64,000 bases of DNA from assembly GCF_003289625.1 (NCBI RefSeq), contig NZ_QMBN01000003.1:275980-339979 (forward strand). Reading direction: 5' to 3'. Below are positions 9,901 to 19,042 of the stretch, in pieces; position 1 is the first letter of the stretch; each line of letters opens with the position of its first letter. A program made the translations under genes and the position numbers. This stretch comes from Microbacterium sp. SMR1 (GTDB lineage: Bacteria > Actinomycetota > Actinomycetes > Actinomycetales > Microbacteriaceae). A model generated the notes under the pieces. It worked only from the letters and a program-made list of their open reading frames with translations, searched no databases and was not told the origin of the DNA.

Positions 9901-10617
9901 ATGTCCACGATCTCCGAGCGCGAGCTCGCCGCGACCCTCGACCACGCCATCCTCAAGCCCGAGCTGACCCGCGACCAGGTCGACGCCGAGCTCGACATCG
10001 CCGCCGAGTGGCGAGTCTTCTCGGTGTGCGTACGCCCCTCCGACATCCCGCACGCTGTCGCGCGTCTCGCGGGCACCGGTGTCGCCGTCGGTACGGTCAT
10101 CGGCTTCCCCCACGGCACGACGTCCACGGCGGCGAAGGTCGCCGAGGTCCGTCAGGCCGCCGCGGACGGCGCCTCGGAGTTCGACATGGTCGTCAACATC
10201 GCCGCGCTGCGCTCGGGCTTCGACGACGTCGTCGTCGACGACATCCGCGCCGTGGTCGAGGCCGCCGAAGGCAAGATCGTCAAGGTCATCCTCGAGACGA
10301 GCCTGCTCGATGACGAGCAGATCGCCCGCGGCAGCCGCCTGACCGAGGCCGGCGGCGCCGACTTCGTCAAGACCTCGACCGGCTTCGCCGGCGGCGGGGC
10401 GACAGTCCCCCACGTCCGCCTCATGCGCGAGAACGTCGGCGAGGCCGTGCAGGTCAAGGCCTCCGGCGGCGTGCGCAGCTTCGCTGACGCCGTCGCGATG
10501 CTCGACGCAGGCGCCACGCGCCTCGGCACGAGCGGCAGCGCGACCATCCTCGGCGAAGCGCGCCGACTCGAGGCCGGCGGCGAGGCCACCGGCGCAGTCG
10601 ACGAGTCGTCGTACTGA
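9901..10617 (+). CDS. deoC: Deoxyribose-phosphate aldolase
   Basis: A 238-aa cytoplasmic aldolase that splits 2-deoxyribose 5-phosphate into glyceraldehyde 3-phosphate and acetaldehyde in deoxynucleoside breakdown. The (beta/alpha)8 protein carries DHAILKPE near the N-terminus, VIGFPHG, and the Schiff-base lysine in FVKTSTGFA (near residue 156). VKASGGVR follows as the phosphate-binding region. It starts directly at the promoter's expected transcription start. No other deo genes are adjacent. Confidence 0.95.
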   Translation: MSTISERELAATLDHAILKPELTRDQVDAELDIAAEWRVFSVCVRPSDIPHAVARLAGTGVAVGTVIGFPHGTTSTAAKVAEVRQAAADGASEFDMVVNIAALRSGFDDVVVDDIRAVVEAAEGKIVKVILETSLLDDEQIARGSRLTEAGGADFVKTSTGFAGGGATVPHVRLMRENVGEAVQVKASGGVRSFADAVAMLDAGATRLGTSGSATILGEARRLEAGGEATGAVDESSY

Positions 10618-10621
10618 TCAC

Positions 10622-10637
10622 GCGGGCTGCGGCCCGC
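10622..10637. terminator. Small hairpin between convergent deoC and ribF
   Basis: Six-bp stem GCGGGC/GCCCGC with a TGCG loop, placed just after the deoC stop and 22 nt from the ribF stop. It could stop transcription from both sides. Confidence 0.4.
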
Positions 10638-10659
10638 ACGGGCGCGCGAGGCGCTGGCT

Positions 10660-11634
10660 TCAGGCGAGGGCCTCGCGCACGCGGACGACATCGTCGTCCA
10701 TCTGCTCGATGAGCGCCGGGATACCCGCGAACGCGACCATCCCGCGGATACGGGCCGTGAAGCGGACCTCGACGCGGTGACCGTAGAGGTCGAGATCCGT
10801 CTCGTCGAGCACGTACGCCTCGACCTGTCGCTGCGGCACGTCGTCGAACGTGGGATTGGTGCCCACCGAGATCGCCGCCGGATACCGGATGACACTCGCC
10901 GGCATCGCGCCGTCGGCACCCGGCATCCCGAGGTCGACGAGCCAGCCGGCGTACACACCGTCGGCCGGGATGAAGCCCGCGGCGTCGGTGGCGAGGTTCG
11001 CGGTCGGATACCCGAGTTCCCGGCCGCGCTTGAGTCCGTGGACGACCTCGGCCTCGACCGCGTGAGGGCGGCCGAGCAGGCGGGCGGCACCGGCGACATC
11101 GCCGGCCGCGAGCAGATCGCGCACCCACGTCGACGAGACGCGCCGGCCGGCGTCGCGGGCGCGGACGTCTGTGACGACGTCGACATCGAAACCGTGCTCG
11201 CGCCCGAGTGCGGCCAGCACCTCGGGATCGCCCTCGCCGCCTCGACCGAAGCGGAAGTCGTCGCCGACGAGGACGCCGACGGCACCGAGCGCGCGAACGA
11301 GGATGCTCTCGACGAAGTCACGCGCCGAGAGCGCTGCGAGCTCGGCGTCGAACCGCAGCACGAGGACGGCATCCACCCCGGCCGCCGCGAGGAGCCCGAT
11401 CTTCTGATCCAGAGCGACGAGCGGCTCCGGGCAGAGCTCCGGACGCAGCAGGCTCAGCGGGTTGCGGTCGAAGGTGACCGCCACGACACGCGCGCCGCGG
11501 GCGGCGGCATCCACCCGGGCCCGGTCGATGACCGCGCGGTGCCCGGAGTGCACGCCGTCGAACTTGCCGATGGCCACGACGCTCGGGCCGAAGTCCGCGG
11601 GGACCTCCGCGGGGTCTCGGTACACGGTCACCAT
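10660..11634 (-). CDS. ribF: Bifunctional riboflavin kinase / FAD synthetase
   Basis: A 324-aa enzyme that makes FMN and then FAD from riboflavin. The N-terminal nucleotidyltransferase domain has IGKFDGVHSGH (about 21-31) and STWVRDLL. The C-terminal kinase domain has GRELGYPTANL and the acidic ISVGTNPTFDD segment. Its start overlaps the stop of the upstream membrane-protein gene by 7 nt (ATGGTGA), so it belongs to the truB-membrane-membrane-ribF transcription unit. ribF next to truB is a conserved actinobacterial arrangement. Confidence 0.95.
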   Translation of the reverse strand: MVTVYRDPAEVPADFGPSVVAIGKFDGVHSGHRAVIDRARVDAAARGARVVAVTFDRNPLSLLRPELCPEPLVALDQKIGLLAAAGVDAVLVLRFDAELAALSARDFVESILVRALGAVGVLVGDDFRFGRGGEGDPEVLAALGREHGFDVDVVTDVRARDAGRRVSSTWVRDLLAAGDVAGAARLLGRPHAVEAEVVHGLKRGRELGYPTANLATDAAGFIPADGVYAGWLVDLGMPGADGAMPASVIRYPAAISVGTNPTFDDVPQRQVEAYVLDETDLDLYGHRVEVRFTARIRGMVAFAGIPALIEQMDDDVVRVREALA

Positions 11635-12080
11635 GACGATCCCTCCAGGACGGCCGGGCGCTCGCTGCTCTCTCCGGCACCGTTGCGGTGCGACACGAGC
11701 CACCAGATCCCCACGAAGGGCAGGGCGAGCGGAACCCAGAAGTAGCCGAAACCGTAGCCCGACCAGACGGTGGCGTCGTGCGAGAACAGGTCGGGCAGCA
11801 CGAGGCTGAGCGTGCCGACGACGAGCACCCCGGCCAGCTCGAAGCAGATCGCGACCCACGCGATCGCGTACCAGGTGCGCGAGCCCGACTTCACCAGCGC
11901 GACGGTCGCCAGCACGTACACCAGCGCCGCGGCCGCCGACAGCGAGTACGCGAGCGGTGCGTTGGAGAAGTCCTCGACGATCTGGACGAACGAGCGTCCC
12001 GTCGCGGCGAGCGCCATCACGGCGTACACGACCACCAGAACGCGGCCGATGCCGGTCATTCGAGGGCGGGGATGATCCAT
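11628..12080 (-). CDS. Small four-helix membrane protein upstream of ribF
   Basis: A 150-aa protein with four predicted membrane helices separated by short loops, and a Ser/Glu-rich cytoplasmic tail. No catalytic motif is recognisable and no family name is offered. It overlaps ribF by 7 nt and follows another small membrane protein by 34 nt, so it sits inside the truB-ribF unit. The start could be Met1 or Met8. A TATCAT hexamer 10 nt upstream of Met1 could give it a promoter of its own. Confidence 0.7.
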   Translation of the reverse strand: MDHPRPRMTGIGRVLVVVYAVMALAATGRSFVQIVEDFSNAPLAYSLSAAAALVYVLATVALVKSGSRTWYAIAWVAICFELAGVLVVGTLSLVLPDLFSHDATVWSGYGFGYFWVPLALPFVGIWWLVSHRNGAGESSERPAVLEGSSW

Positions 12081-12114
12081 GACCCCACCAATGATAGGCG
12101 TCGCGCGGACGGCT

Positions 12115-12483
12115 TCAGACGACCTGAACCGTCCAGATCACCTGCATCCGCCACACCATGATCGCGACCGACAGGGCGGCGACGCCGAGGATGACGGTGC
12201 TCCAGCGACTGCGTTCGATGAGCGCCCAGAACACGGCGGCGGGCGGCAGCAGGACGGCCGAGACGAGATACACCCAGAACTCCAGGAGACTGCCCGAAGG
12301 GGCGTTACCCGCGAGCGGGGCGATGATCGCGACGACGACCTGGGCGATGAGAAGCACCTCGACGAGGGCGAGCGACCCGACCGAGAGGTCGCTCGGGCGG
12401 CGGTTCGCGAGGCCGAGGACGGTACAGAGCAGACCGGCGGCGACCGCCACCGCCACCTGAACGATGGTGAAGACCGTGATCAT
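12115..12483 (-). CDS. Small hydrophobic membrane protein downstream of truB
   Basis: A 122-aa protein with four hydrophobic helices, beginning MITVFTIVQVAVAVAAGLL. Its ATG overlaps the truB stop by 4 nt (ATGA), indicating translational coupling. No motif allows a function to be assigned; the layout resembles the next membrane protein, but clear sequence similarity between the two is not evident by eye. Confidence 0.7.
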   Translation of the reverse strand: MITVFTIVQVAVAVAAGLLCTVLGLANRRPSDLSVGSLALVEVLLIAQVVVAIIAPLAGNAPSGSLLEFWVYLVSAVLLPPAAVFWALIERSRWSTVILGVAALSVAIMVWRMQVIWTVQVV

Positions 12484-13400
12484 GCGTCCTCCGCCATGTT
12501 CATCAGGCTCTTGACGTCGTCGCCGCGACGCTCGACGATCCCCACCAGTCGCCCATCGGGGTCGATCGCCGCCGGGTGCGGTGCCGACAGGCGCGCCGCT
12601 GCTCCGACGAGACGCTTGCCGTGGCGCAGGTCGCGCGCCTCGTCGGCGGTCACCTCGAAGGCGCCGAGCACCGCGGCCGCGACATCCGCGTCGCGCAGCA
12701 GCGTCGCGTCCGGGGTGATCTCGGCCTCGGCATCCGACACCTCGAAAGGTCCAATGCGGGTGCGTCGGAGCGCCGTCAGATGCCCGCCGACGCCGAGATC
12801 TGCTCCCAGGTCGCGGGCCAAGGCGCGGATGTAGGTACCGCTCGTGCAGTCGACGACGACGTCGACGTCGATCGCGCGGGATCCGCCCGCGACATCGTTC
12901 AGGACGACGTCGCGGACGTCGCGCACATCGAAGCGAGAGACGGTGACGCGACGTGCCTTCAGCTCGACCTCTTCGCCCGCGCGAGCGAGGTCGTACGCCC
13001 GCTTCCCGCCGACCTTGATCGCCGACACCCGGCTCGGCACCTGGTCGATCTCGCCGGTGAGCGCCGCGATGCCGCGATCGATGCCGGCGCGGTCGACCGC
13101 GGCGAGGGCTTCGTTCGTCGCGTGCTCCGTCACGGTGCCGTCAGCGTCGTCGGAATCGGTCGAGACGCCGAGGCGGATCGTCGCCTCGTAGGTCTTGCCG
13201 AGCCCCACGATGTACGTCAGCAGGCGGGTCGCCGGCCCCACACCGAGGACGAGCAGCCCCGTCGCCATCGGATCCAGAGTGCCGGCGTGGCCGATCTTGC
13301 GGGTGCCGAGGGCTCGACGGGCTCGGGCGACGACGTCATGACTGGTCATCCCGCCCGGCTTGTCGACGAGCAGGATGCCGCGGGGCGCGGGTTCGGGCAT
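12480..13400 (-). CDS. truB: tRNA pseudouridine-55 synthase
   Basis: A 306-aa enzyme that isomerises U55 to pseudouridine in the T-loop of tRNAs. GILLVDKPGGMTSHDV is the family N-terminus. HAGTLDPMATG contains the catalytic Asp (residue 43). KTYEATIRLG follows, and CTSGTYIRALARDLG is also characteristic. It is normally just downstream of rbfA, but here a 22-kb block with the sugar island lies between them. The gene has a TAGGCT promoter of its own. Confidence 0.95.
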   Translation of the reverse strand: MPEPAPRGILLVDKPGGMTSHDVVARARRALGTRKIGHAGTLDPMATGLLVLGVGPATRLLTYIVGLGKTYEATIRLGVSTDSDDADGTVTEHATNEALAAVDRAGIDRGIAALTGEIDQVPSRVSAIKVGGKRAYDLARAGEEVELKARRVTVSRFDVRDVRDVVLNDVAGGSRAIDVDVVVDCTSGTYIRALARDLGADLGVGGHLTALRRTRIGPFEVSDAEAEITPDATLLRDADVAAAVLGAFEVTADEARDLRHGKRLVGAAARLSAPHPAAIDPDGRLVGIVERRGDDVKSLMNMAEDA

Positions 13401-13413
13401 GTCTCCCAGCCTA
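13401..13413 (-). promoter_or_regulatory. Leaderless promoter of truB
   Basis: On the minus strand TAGGCT (13413-13408), 7 nt, then the truB ATG at 13400. Having its own promoter lets truB-ribF be expressed although it is cut off from the rbfA-nusA operon. Confidence 0.6.
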
Positions 13414-13442
13414 CGGCGATGCCCCGCCGGCCCCGTCCGCGG

Positions 13443-14960
13443 TCAGTCCAGCGCCAGCTCGATGGTCGCGAAGGAGTGCGGCGGCATCGTCACGACGAGC
13501 TCGCCCCCATCGAGGGCGGTCGCGAGGGGCCGCGGCTCGACACGAGCGGGCACGTCGGCGTCGTTGTACGTCGTCGCGCTCTCTGCTCCCAGCACCCGGG
13601 CACGCACGACGCGGGCGCCACGTCCGCGGAGGTCGATGCGCACCTCGCACTCGTCGTCCGCCGAGAGGTGGGTGAGCGAGATGAGCGCCGCCCCCTCCTT
13701 CGTAGAGGCCGACATCGACACCAGCGGCAGCTCTCCCCCGCGCGCCGTCGTCGCGGGCGCGTCGAGCACGTGCGCGGCGAGCGCACGGGCGTCCTGGTGC
13801 CCCTTGTTCATCTCGAACACGTGGTAGGTCGGCGTGAGAACGAGCTTCTCGCCGTCGGTGAGGATCATCGCCTGCAAGACGTTCACCGTCTGTGCGATGT
13901 TCGCCATCGAGATGCGCCGCGCGTACCGGTGGAAGATGTCGAAATGGATGCCGGCGACGAGCGCGTCGCGGATCGTGTTCTGTTGGAACAGGAAGCCCGG
14001 GTTCGTGCCCTTCTCGGCGTTCCACCACGTGCCCCACTCGTCGCAGACGAGGCTCACCCGGTTCTCGGGGTCGTACGAGTCCATGACCGCGACGTGTCCG
14101 CGGACGACCCGCTCGAAGTCGCGGGCGTAGGCCATCGTGTCGTAGAACTGCTCGTCGGTGAAGGTCGTCGCGTCTTCGCGATTGATGCCCGATCCGGTGT
14201 GCGTGTAGTAGTGGAACGAGATCGCCTGGTACGGATGCTTGTCGTACAGGTTCGCGGCGTGCGACTCGACGAGCGTCTTCACGAGCACCCGCGTCCACTC
14301 GAAGTCGTCCTCGTTGGCGCCGGCGGCGATGAGCGTCAACCTGTTCTCGCCGTGGTCGTGGCAATAGGTCGCGTAGCGCCGCGCTTCTTCCGCGTAGAAC
14401 TCGGGAGACAGGTTGCCGCCGCATCCCCACGGCTCGTTGCCGATGCCCCAGAAGGGCACACGCCAGGGCTCGTCGCGACCGTTCTCGCGGCGCAGACGCG
14501 CCATGGGGCTGTCGTCGTCGCGCGTGAGGTACTCGACCCACTCCGACATCTCCTGCACCGTGCCGCTGCCGACGTTCCCGTTGACGTACGCCTCGGTGCC
14601 GAGCAGGTCGCACAGATCCATGAACTCGTGGGTTCCGAAGTGGTTGCTCTCGACGACGTCGCCCCAGTTCGTGTTGGCGATCTTCGGCCGTTGCTCGCGC
14701 GGACCGATGCCATCGCGCCAGTGGTACGTGTCGGCGAAGCAACCGCCCGGCCAGCGCAGGTTCGGGATGTCGAGCGCGCGGAGGGCCTCGACGACGTCGG
14801 TGCGGATGCCGCGGGTGTTGGAGATCGTCGAGTCCTCGCCGACCCAGAAGCCGTCGTAGATGCAGCGTCCGAGATGCTCGGCGAAGTGCCCGTAGATGTG
14901 CCGGCTGATGCGATCGCCGACGACGTCGAGGTCGATGACCGCACGTGCGGACGAGGTCAT
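13443..14960 (-). CDS. GH51 alpha-L-arabinofuranosidase
   Basis: A 505-aa retaining glycosidase that removes terminal alpha-L-arabinofuranose from arabinan, arabinoxylan or arabinogalactan fragments. GIGNEPWG (near 174) carries the acid/base Glu and CDEWGTWW (near 308) the nucleophile Glu. IYGHFAEHLGRCIYDG at the N-terminus and NLRWPGGCFADTYHW are GH51 landmarks. No signal peptide is present, so it acts in the cytoplasm on imported oligosaccharides. It is the last gene of a four-gene operon and its ATG overlaps the preceding stop by 4 nt. Confidence 0.93.
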   Translation of the reverse strand: MTSSARAVIDLDVVGDRISRHIYGHFAEHLGRCIYDGFWVGEDSTISNTRGIRTDVVEALRALDIPNLRWPGGCFADTYHWRDGIGPREQRPKIANTNWGDVVESNHFGTHEFMDLCDLLGTEAYVNGNVGSGTVQEMSEWVEYLTRDDDSPMARLRRENGRDEPWRVPFWGIGNEPWGCGGNLSPEFYAEEARRYATYCHDHGENRLTLIAAGANEDDFEWTRVLVKTLVESHAANLYDKHPYQAISFHYYTHTGSGINREDATTFTDEQFYDTMAYARDFERVVRGHVAVMDSYDPENRVSLVCDEWGTWWNAEKGTNPGFLFQQNTIRDALVAGIHFDIFHRYARRISMANIAQTVNVLQAMILTDGEKLVLTPTYHVFEMNKGHQDARALAAHVLDAPATTARGGELPLVSMSASTKEGAALISLTHLSADDECEVRIDLRGRGARVVRARVLGAESATTYNDADVPARVEPRPLATALDGGELVVTMPPHSFATIELALD

Positions 14961-16051
14961 GTGGTTCTCCAGTGCTCGTGCTCGGTGAGCGGGACCAGCG
15001 GAGGACGCTCCGCGGTCGTGGTCAGGGTGATGCGGCGTCCCTCTCGCGCCGACCGCGTGAGGGCGCTCATGATCTCCAGGACGTGCAGGGCGACCTCACC
15101 GCTCGCACGTCCCGCGCCGGCGCCGCCGCGTACGAGGTCGAGGACTCCGATGCCGCGGCCCGCGCCTCGATAGCCCGCGCGCGGCGCGATGGCCGTCCAC
15201 TCCTCCGCGCGGGGTCGCCGCATGGTCACGTCGCCGTCGAAGAAGTTGGGGTCGGGCAGGGTCAGCGATGCGCTCTCGCCGTGCACCTCGATCGGTGCGG
15301 CGTGGGTTGCGGCGGCGTCGAAGCTGAAGGTGACCGTCGAGACCGCGCCGCCGGCGTGCTCGAGCACGCCGGTGACATGCGTGTCGATCTCGACGGGGAT
15401 GCGCTCCCCCGCTCGCGGGCCCGAACCGATCGTGCGCTCGTCGCGTGATCGCGACGAAGCACCCGACACGCTGACGACGGGTCCCAGCAGGTGGAACAGC
15501 GCCGTGAGGTAGTACGGCCCCATGTCGTAGAGCGGTCCGCCGCCTTCGCGATAGTAGAAGTCGGGATGCGGGTGCCAGGCCTCGTGGCCCGACGACAGCC
15601 ACGTCGCGACGGCCGCGACCGGTCGGCCGATCTCGCCGGCGTCGACGACCGCTCGCGCGGTCTGCACTCCGGACCCCAGCACGGTGTCGGGGGCCCCGCC
15701 GACCCAGGCGCTGGCCGCGCCGGCCATGACCCCGAGCGCTTCGTCGAAGGTCGCGGCCAGCGGTTTCTCGCCGTAGACGTTCTTGCCCGCGGCGAGTGCC
15801 GCGCGCGCGACCTCGCCGTGAGCGGCGGGGATCGTCAGGTTGACCACGGTCTGCACCGCCGGGTCGGCGACGAGCTCGGCGACCGATAGGGCGCGGGCTC
15901 CGGGGAACCGCTCGGCGACCGACCGGGCGCGGTCGACGTCGAGGTCGGCCGTCGCAACGATACGGACGGCGGGGTGATCGCCCAGCGTCTCCAGATACTG
16001 GCCCGAGATGACCCCGAGGCCGACTACACCGATGCCGTGCGGCTCGCCCAC
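14957..16051 (-). CDS. Gfo/Idh/MocA-family sugar dehydrogenase (copy A)
   Basis: A 364-aa NAD(P)-dependent oxidoreductase of the glucose-fructose oxidoreductase / inositol dehydrogenase / MocA family. The Rossmann loop is GVVGLGVISGQYL at the N-terminus, and GEKPLAATFDEA holds the conserved EKP motif. The GTG start at 16051 is chosen because GAGAGGGGG precedes it by 5 nt; longer readings run into the neighbouring gene in another frame. It overlaps thuA copy A by 28 nt and the arabinofuranosidase by 4 nt. Substrate is unknown; a sugar or glycoside derived from the GH51 reaction or its substrates is likely. Confidence 0.88.
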   Translation of the reverse strand: MGEPHGIGVVGLGVISGQYLETLGDHPAVRIVATADLDVDRARSVAERFPGARALSVAELVADPAVQTVVNLTIPAAHGEVARAALAAGKNVYGEKPLAATFDEALGVMAGAASAWVGGAPDTVLGSGVQTARAVVDAGEIGRPVAAVATWLSSGHEAWHPHPDFYYREGGGPLYDMGPYYLTALFHLLGPVVSVSGASSRSRDERTIGSGPRAGERIPVEIDTHVTGVLEHAGGAVSTVTFSFDAAATHAAPIEVHGESASLTLPDPNFFDGDVTMRRPRAEEWTAIAPRAGYRGAGRGIGVLDLVRGGAGAGRASGEVALHVLEIMSALTRSAREGRRITLTTTAERPPLVPLTEHEHWRTT

Positions 16052-16731
16052 AGCATCCCCCTCTCGATGATGGTGCGGACGTTGACGTCGCGCAGCACGA
16101 CGAGGCTGTGCCCCGGCGTCGCGACGAAGATGCGGCCCTGTCCCCACTCGCGTGTCCAGACGGCAGGCGAGGTGATGGGGCGGTGCCACGGGTGGTACGG
16201 CTGCACGGGATGCGTCGTCGTCGCGAGCACGTCGTTGAGGTCGTCGGAGAGCACCCAGTACTGCTCCGTGCGGAGCGTGAAGTCCTCGAGGCCCGCCATG
16301 ATCTCCGAGCGGCGACCTGCGTCGGTGAGGTCGACGGTGTAGCAGAGGTAGTTGTCGGTCTCGTCGCCGACGCGGGCATCGGGGTGCTTCGCGGGATGCG
16401 TCGCGAACTGGCCGCCGACGAGCTGCAGGTAGTCGGAGTTGTCGCGGTACGAGTCGGCGATGCCGCCGTGCCAGCCCGCCAGCCCCGTTCCGCGCTCGAC
16501 CGCGTCGCGCAGGCCGGCGAAGGCCTCGCGTGAGATCTTCGACATCGTCACCGACTGCACGATCAGGTCGGTGCGCTCCATCGTCTCCCGGTCGGTGTAG
16601 ACCTCGTTGTCCTCTTCGATGCGGACCTCGAAGCCGTTCTCTTCGAGGAAGGGCACGAAGAGGTTGGTGGCCTCGACGGGTTTGTGCCCCTCCCAGCCGC
16701 CTCGGACGATGAGCGCCTGTCTCGCGGTCAT
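16024..16731 (-). CDS. ThuA-like protein (copy A)
   Basis: A 235-aa protein of the ThuA (trehalose utilisation) fold, a glutamine-amidotransferase-like domain lacking that enzyme's catalytic cysteine. RGGWEGHKP at the N-terminus, GLAGWHGGIADSYRDN (about 83-98) and GGQFATHP are typical. In Sinorhizobium, thuA and the dehydrogenase gene thuB are required to use trehalose via a 3-keto intermediate. Here it is flanked by two Gfo/Idh/MocA genes, overlapping one by 4 nt and the other by 28 nt. Function is inferred from these partners. Confidence 0.8.
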   Translation of the reverse strand: MTARQALIVRGGWEGHKPVEATNLFVPFLEENGFEVRIEEDNEVYTDRETMERTDLIVQSVTMSKISREAFAGLRDAVERGTGLAGWHGGIADSYRDNSDYLQLVGGQFATHPAKHPDARVGDETDNYLCYTVDLTDAGRRSEIMAGLEDFTLRTEQYWVLSDDLNDVLATTTHPVQPYHPWHRPITSPAVWTREWGQGRIFVATPGHSLVVLRDVNVRTIIERGMLWASRTASV

Positions 16732-17912
16732 GAGATGACCCCTTCCACTCGGATGCTTCTGCTGTCGGATGCCGCGCTCTCCTCGACCGCCGCGAGGACG
16801 CGCTGCACACCCGCGGCCTCGGCGAACGACGGGTGCACCTCGATCTCACCGGCGACGGCGCGGACGAAGTCGACGCTCTGGTGGGTGAACAAGTGCTCGT
16901 AGCCGAGTCCGTGTCCTGCCGGCCACCAGGCTCCGGCATAGGGATGCTCGGGCTCGGTCGCGTCGATGCGGCGGAACCCCTGCTCACCGGCAGGGAGCGT
17001 CGCGTCGGCGAAGAGCAGGTCGTTCAGGTGCGAGAAGTCGAAGGCGACGGCTCCGCGGTCACCGCTGATCTCGATGCGGTTGGCGTTGCGGTGCCCCGAG
17101 GCCATGCGCGTGGCCTCGAAGATGCCGAGGGCGCCGTCGGAGAACGATGCGGTGAACGCCGCGGCGTCGTCGACGGTCACGCGTTCAGTTGCGGTTCCGG
17201 CACCGGCTCGGCCGCCGAGCCCGACGCGCTCGTCGAGGACGGGGCGCTCGTCGACGAAGGTGCGAAGTGTGCCCGAGACGCTCGTGATGCGCGCGCCGGT
17301 GAGCCACTGGGCGGCATCGATGCTGTGCGCCCCGATGTCGCCGAGCGCACCCGATCCCGCGCGATCGCGATCGAGACGCCAGGTGAACGGCGCCTCCGGG
17401 TCGGTGAGCCAGTCCTGCAGGTACTGGGCGCGCACGTGCCGGATGCGGCCGATGCGTCCCTCCTCGATTAGACGTCGCGCCAGAGCGAGGGCGGGCGTGC
17501 GGCGGTAGCTGAACCCGCACATCGCGACGACCCCGCGCGATGCCGCCGCGGCGGCGGCATCCGTCATCCGGTCGGCGTCGGCGACGTCGTTGGCCAGCGG
17601 CTTCTCGCACAGCACGTGACGGCCGGCGTCGAGGGCTGCGAGCGCGATCTCGGCGTGGGTGTCGCCCGGGGTGCAGATGTCGACGGCGTCGATGTCGTCG
17701 CGTGCGATGACACTTCGCCAGTCGTCGCTCGACTCGGCGATGCCGAACCGCGATGCGGCGTCGGCCGCGCGTTGCGCGTCGCTGCCCGCGAGCACGACCA
17801 CCTCCGGCTCGACCGGCAGATCGAAGAACCGCGGAGCGGTGCGCCAGGCGTGCGCGTGCATCCGTCCCATGAACCCGGTCCCGATGATCGCGATGCGCAA
17901 TCGTCTCGACAT
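16728..17912 (-). CDS. Gfo/Idh/MocA-family sugar dehydrogenase (copy B)
   Basis: First gene of the operon, 394 aa. It starts MSRRLRIAIIGTGFMGRMHA, with GTGFMG as the dinucleotide-binding loop. CEKPLANDVADADRM has the conserved EKP motif and GDIGAHSIDAAQWL is the active-site helix with the family's conserved Asp and His. A GGGAGACGAGG ribosome binding site precedes the ATG at 17912. It has a different sequence from copy A, so the operon encodes two distinct oxidoreductases plus ThuA. Substrate not determinable from sequence. Confidence 0.88.
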   Translation of the reverse strand: MSRRLRIAIIGTGFMGRMHAHAWRTAPRFFDLPVEPEVVVLAGSDAQRAADAASRFGIAESSDDWRSVIARDDIDAVDICTPGDTHAEIALAALDAGRHVLCEKPLANDVADADRMTDAAAAAASRGVVAMCGFSYRRTPALALARRLIEEGRIGRIRHVRAQYLQDWLTDPEAPFTWRLDRDRAGSGALGDIGAHSIDAAQWLTGARITSVSGTLRTFVDERPVLDERVGLGGRAGAGTATERVTVDDAAAFTASFSDGALGIFEATRMASGHRNANRIEISGDRGAVAFDFSHLNDLLFADATLPAGEQGFRRIDATEPEHPYAGAWWPAGHGLGYEHLFTHQSVDFVRAVAGEIEVHPSFAEAAGVQRVLAAVEESAASDSRSIRVEGVIS

Positions 17913-17985
17913 CCTCGTCTCCCTCCGCACCGGTGCGTGTGATCGCGGACCACGATGTCACAGCCCCTCGACGCGGACGTCGGGC

Positions 17986-18003
17986 TTTGCGCAAAATAGG
18001 CGC
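17986..18003. promoter_or_regulatory. LacI-type operator in the divergent promoter region
   Basis: TTTGCGCAAA (17986-17995), a perfect 10-bp palindrome with the central CG typical of LacI-family operators. It overlaps CAAAAT (17992-17997), which lies 6 nt before the regulator's ATG, and on the other strand a TATTTT (17998-17993) that could drive the dehydrogenase/ThuA/GH51 operon. One bound dimer could therefore block both directions. Confidence 0.55.
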
Positions 18004-19020
18004 ATGCCGTCTTCCCGACCGAGCCTCACCGACGTCGCCACGGCCGCGGGCGTCAGCGTCGCGACCGTCTCACGGGCGCTCCGCGGCCGCGGCGAGCTGT
18101 CGCCCGAGACCCGCACGCGTGTGCTGCAGACGGCAGAACGGCTCGGGTACACGCGAAGCGGGACACCGCGCGGCCGGCCCCGCGGCGGTACGTCCCGCAT
18201 CTTCGATCTGGTTCTCGGGCACTTCCATGACCCCTACACCGACGAGGTCGTCGCCGGGGCTCACACGGCGGCCTCGCGCCTGAGCTACGACCTCGTCCTC
18301 ACCGCGGAGCGCGACGATCCGGGCGATGACTGGCCGGCCCGCATCCGCTCCCGGGGATCGGCGGGGGTCGTGCTCGGTCTGATCCTGCCCACCGCGGCCC
18401 AGCTGGAGGTCGTGCAGGGCGCGGGCATTCCCGTCGTCCTGCTCGAGCCTCCATCGGGGACCACCCAGCACGTGCCGAGCGTGCGGAACACCGATCACGC
18501 GGGCGGCTCGGCGGCGGCGGAGCACCTGCTGGCGCAGGGCGCGCGGCGCTTCATCGTCATCGGCGGGGCTCCGTCGTACCGGTACGGCCGTGCGCGGATC
18601 GAGGGCTTCCTCTCGACGCTCGACGAGACGGCCCCGGCTGCGCCTCGCATCCTGACGACGGCGGACTGGGGTGCGGCGGACGCGCGACGAGCGTGCGCCG
18701 CGGCGCTCGATGACCTCGGCGGCGAGGGCCCCATCGGGCTCTTCGCCTGCTCCGATGAGATGGCCGCGGGCGCCTACCGGGCGATCGCCGAGGCTGGGCT
18801 CGCGGTGGGGCGCCACGTTCTTGTCGTGGGATACGACGATGTGCGGGGCGCGCGGTGGCTGCATCCGCCGCTCACCACGATCCGTCAGCCCATCCGCGAG
18901 ATGGCCGCCGCGGCGGTCACGCTCCTGGCTCAGATGGCGGGCGGTGCGCAGCTCGCCGACGAGGTGGTCGAGCTGCCGACGGTTCTCGTGGCCCGCGGCT
19001 CGACCGGCCGTCCGCGCTGA
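18004..19020 (+). CDS. LacI-family transcriptional regulator (copy 1)
   Basis: A 338-aa regulator. Residues 5-55 are the LacI helix-turn-helix and hinge: LTDVATAAGVSVATVSRALR then LGYTRSG. The rest is a periplasmic-binding-protein-like effector domain with FACSDEMAAG and VGYDDV. It is divergent from the GH51 operon and convergent with the GH127 gene. Control of the GH51 operon and of itself through the TTTGCGCAAA palindrome is likely, with a pentose or arabinoside as inducer by inference. Confidence 0.9.
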   Translation: MPSSRPSLTDVATAAGVSVATVSRALRGRGELSPETRTRVLQTAERLGYTRSGTPRGRPRGGTSRIFDLVLGHFHDPYTDEVVAGAHTAASRLSYDLVLTAERDDPGDDWPARIRSRGSAGVVLGLILPTAAQLEVVQGAGIPVVLLEPPSGTTQHVPSVRNTDHAGGSAAAEHLLAQGARRFIVIGGAPSYRYGRARIEGFLSTLDETAPAAPRILTTADWGAADARRACAAALDDLGGEGPIGLFACSDEMAAGAYRAIAEAGLAVGRHVLVVGYDDVRGARWLHPPLTTIRQPIREMAAAAVTLLAQMAGGAQLADEVVELPTVLVARGSTGRPR

Positions 19021-19042
19021 CCGAGGCCGCCACCGACGGGGC

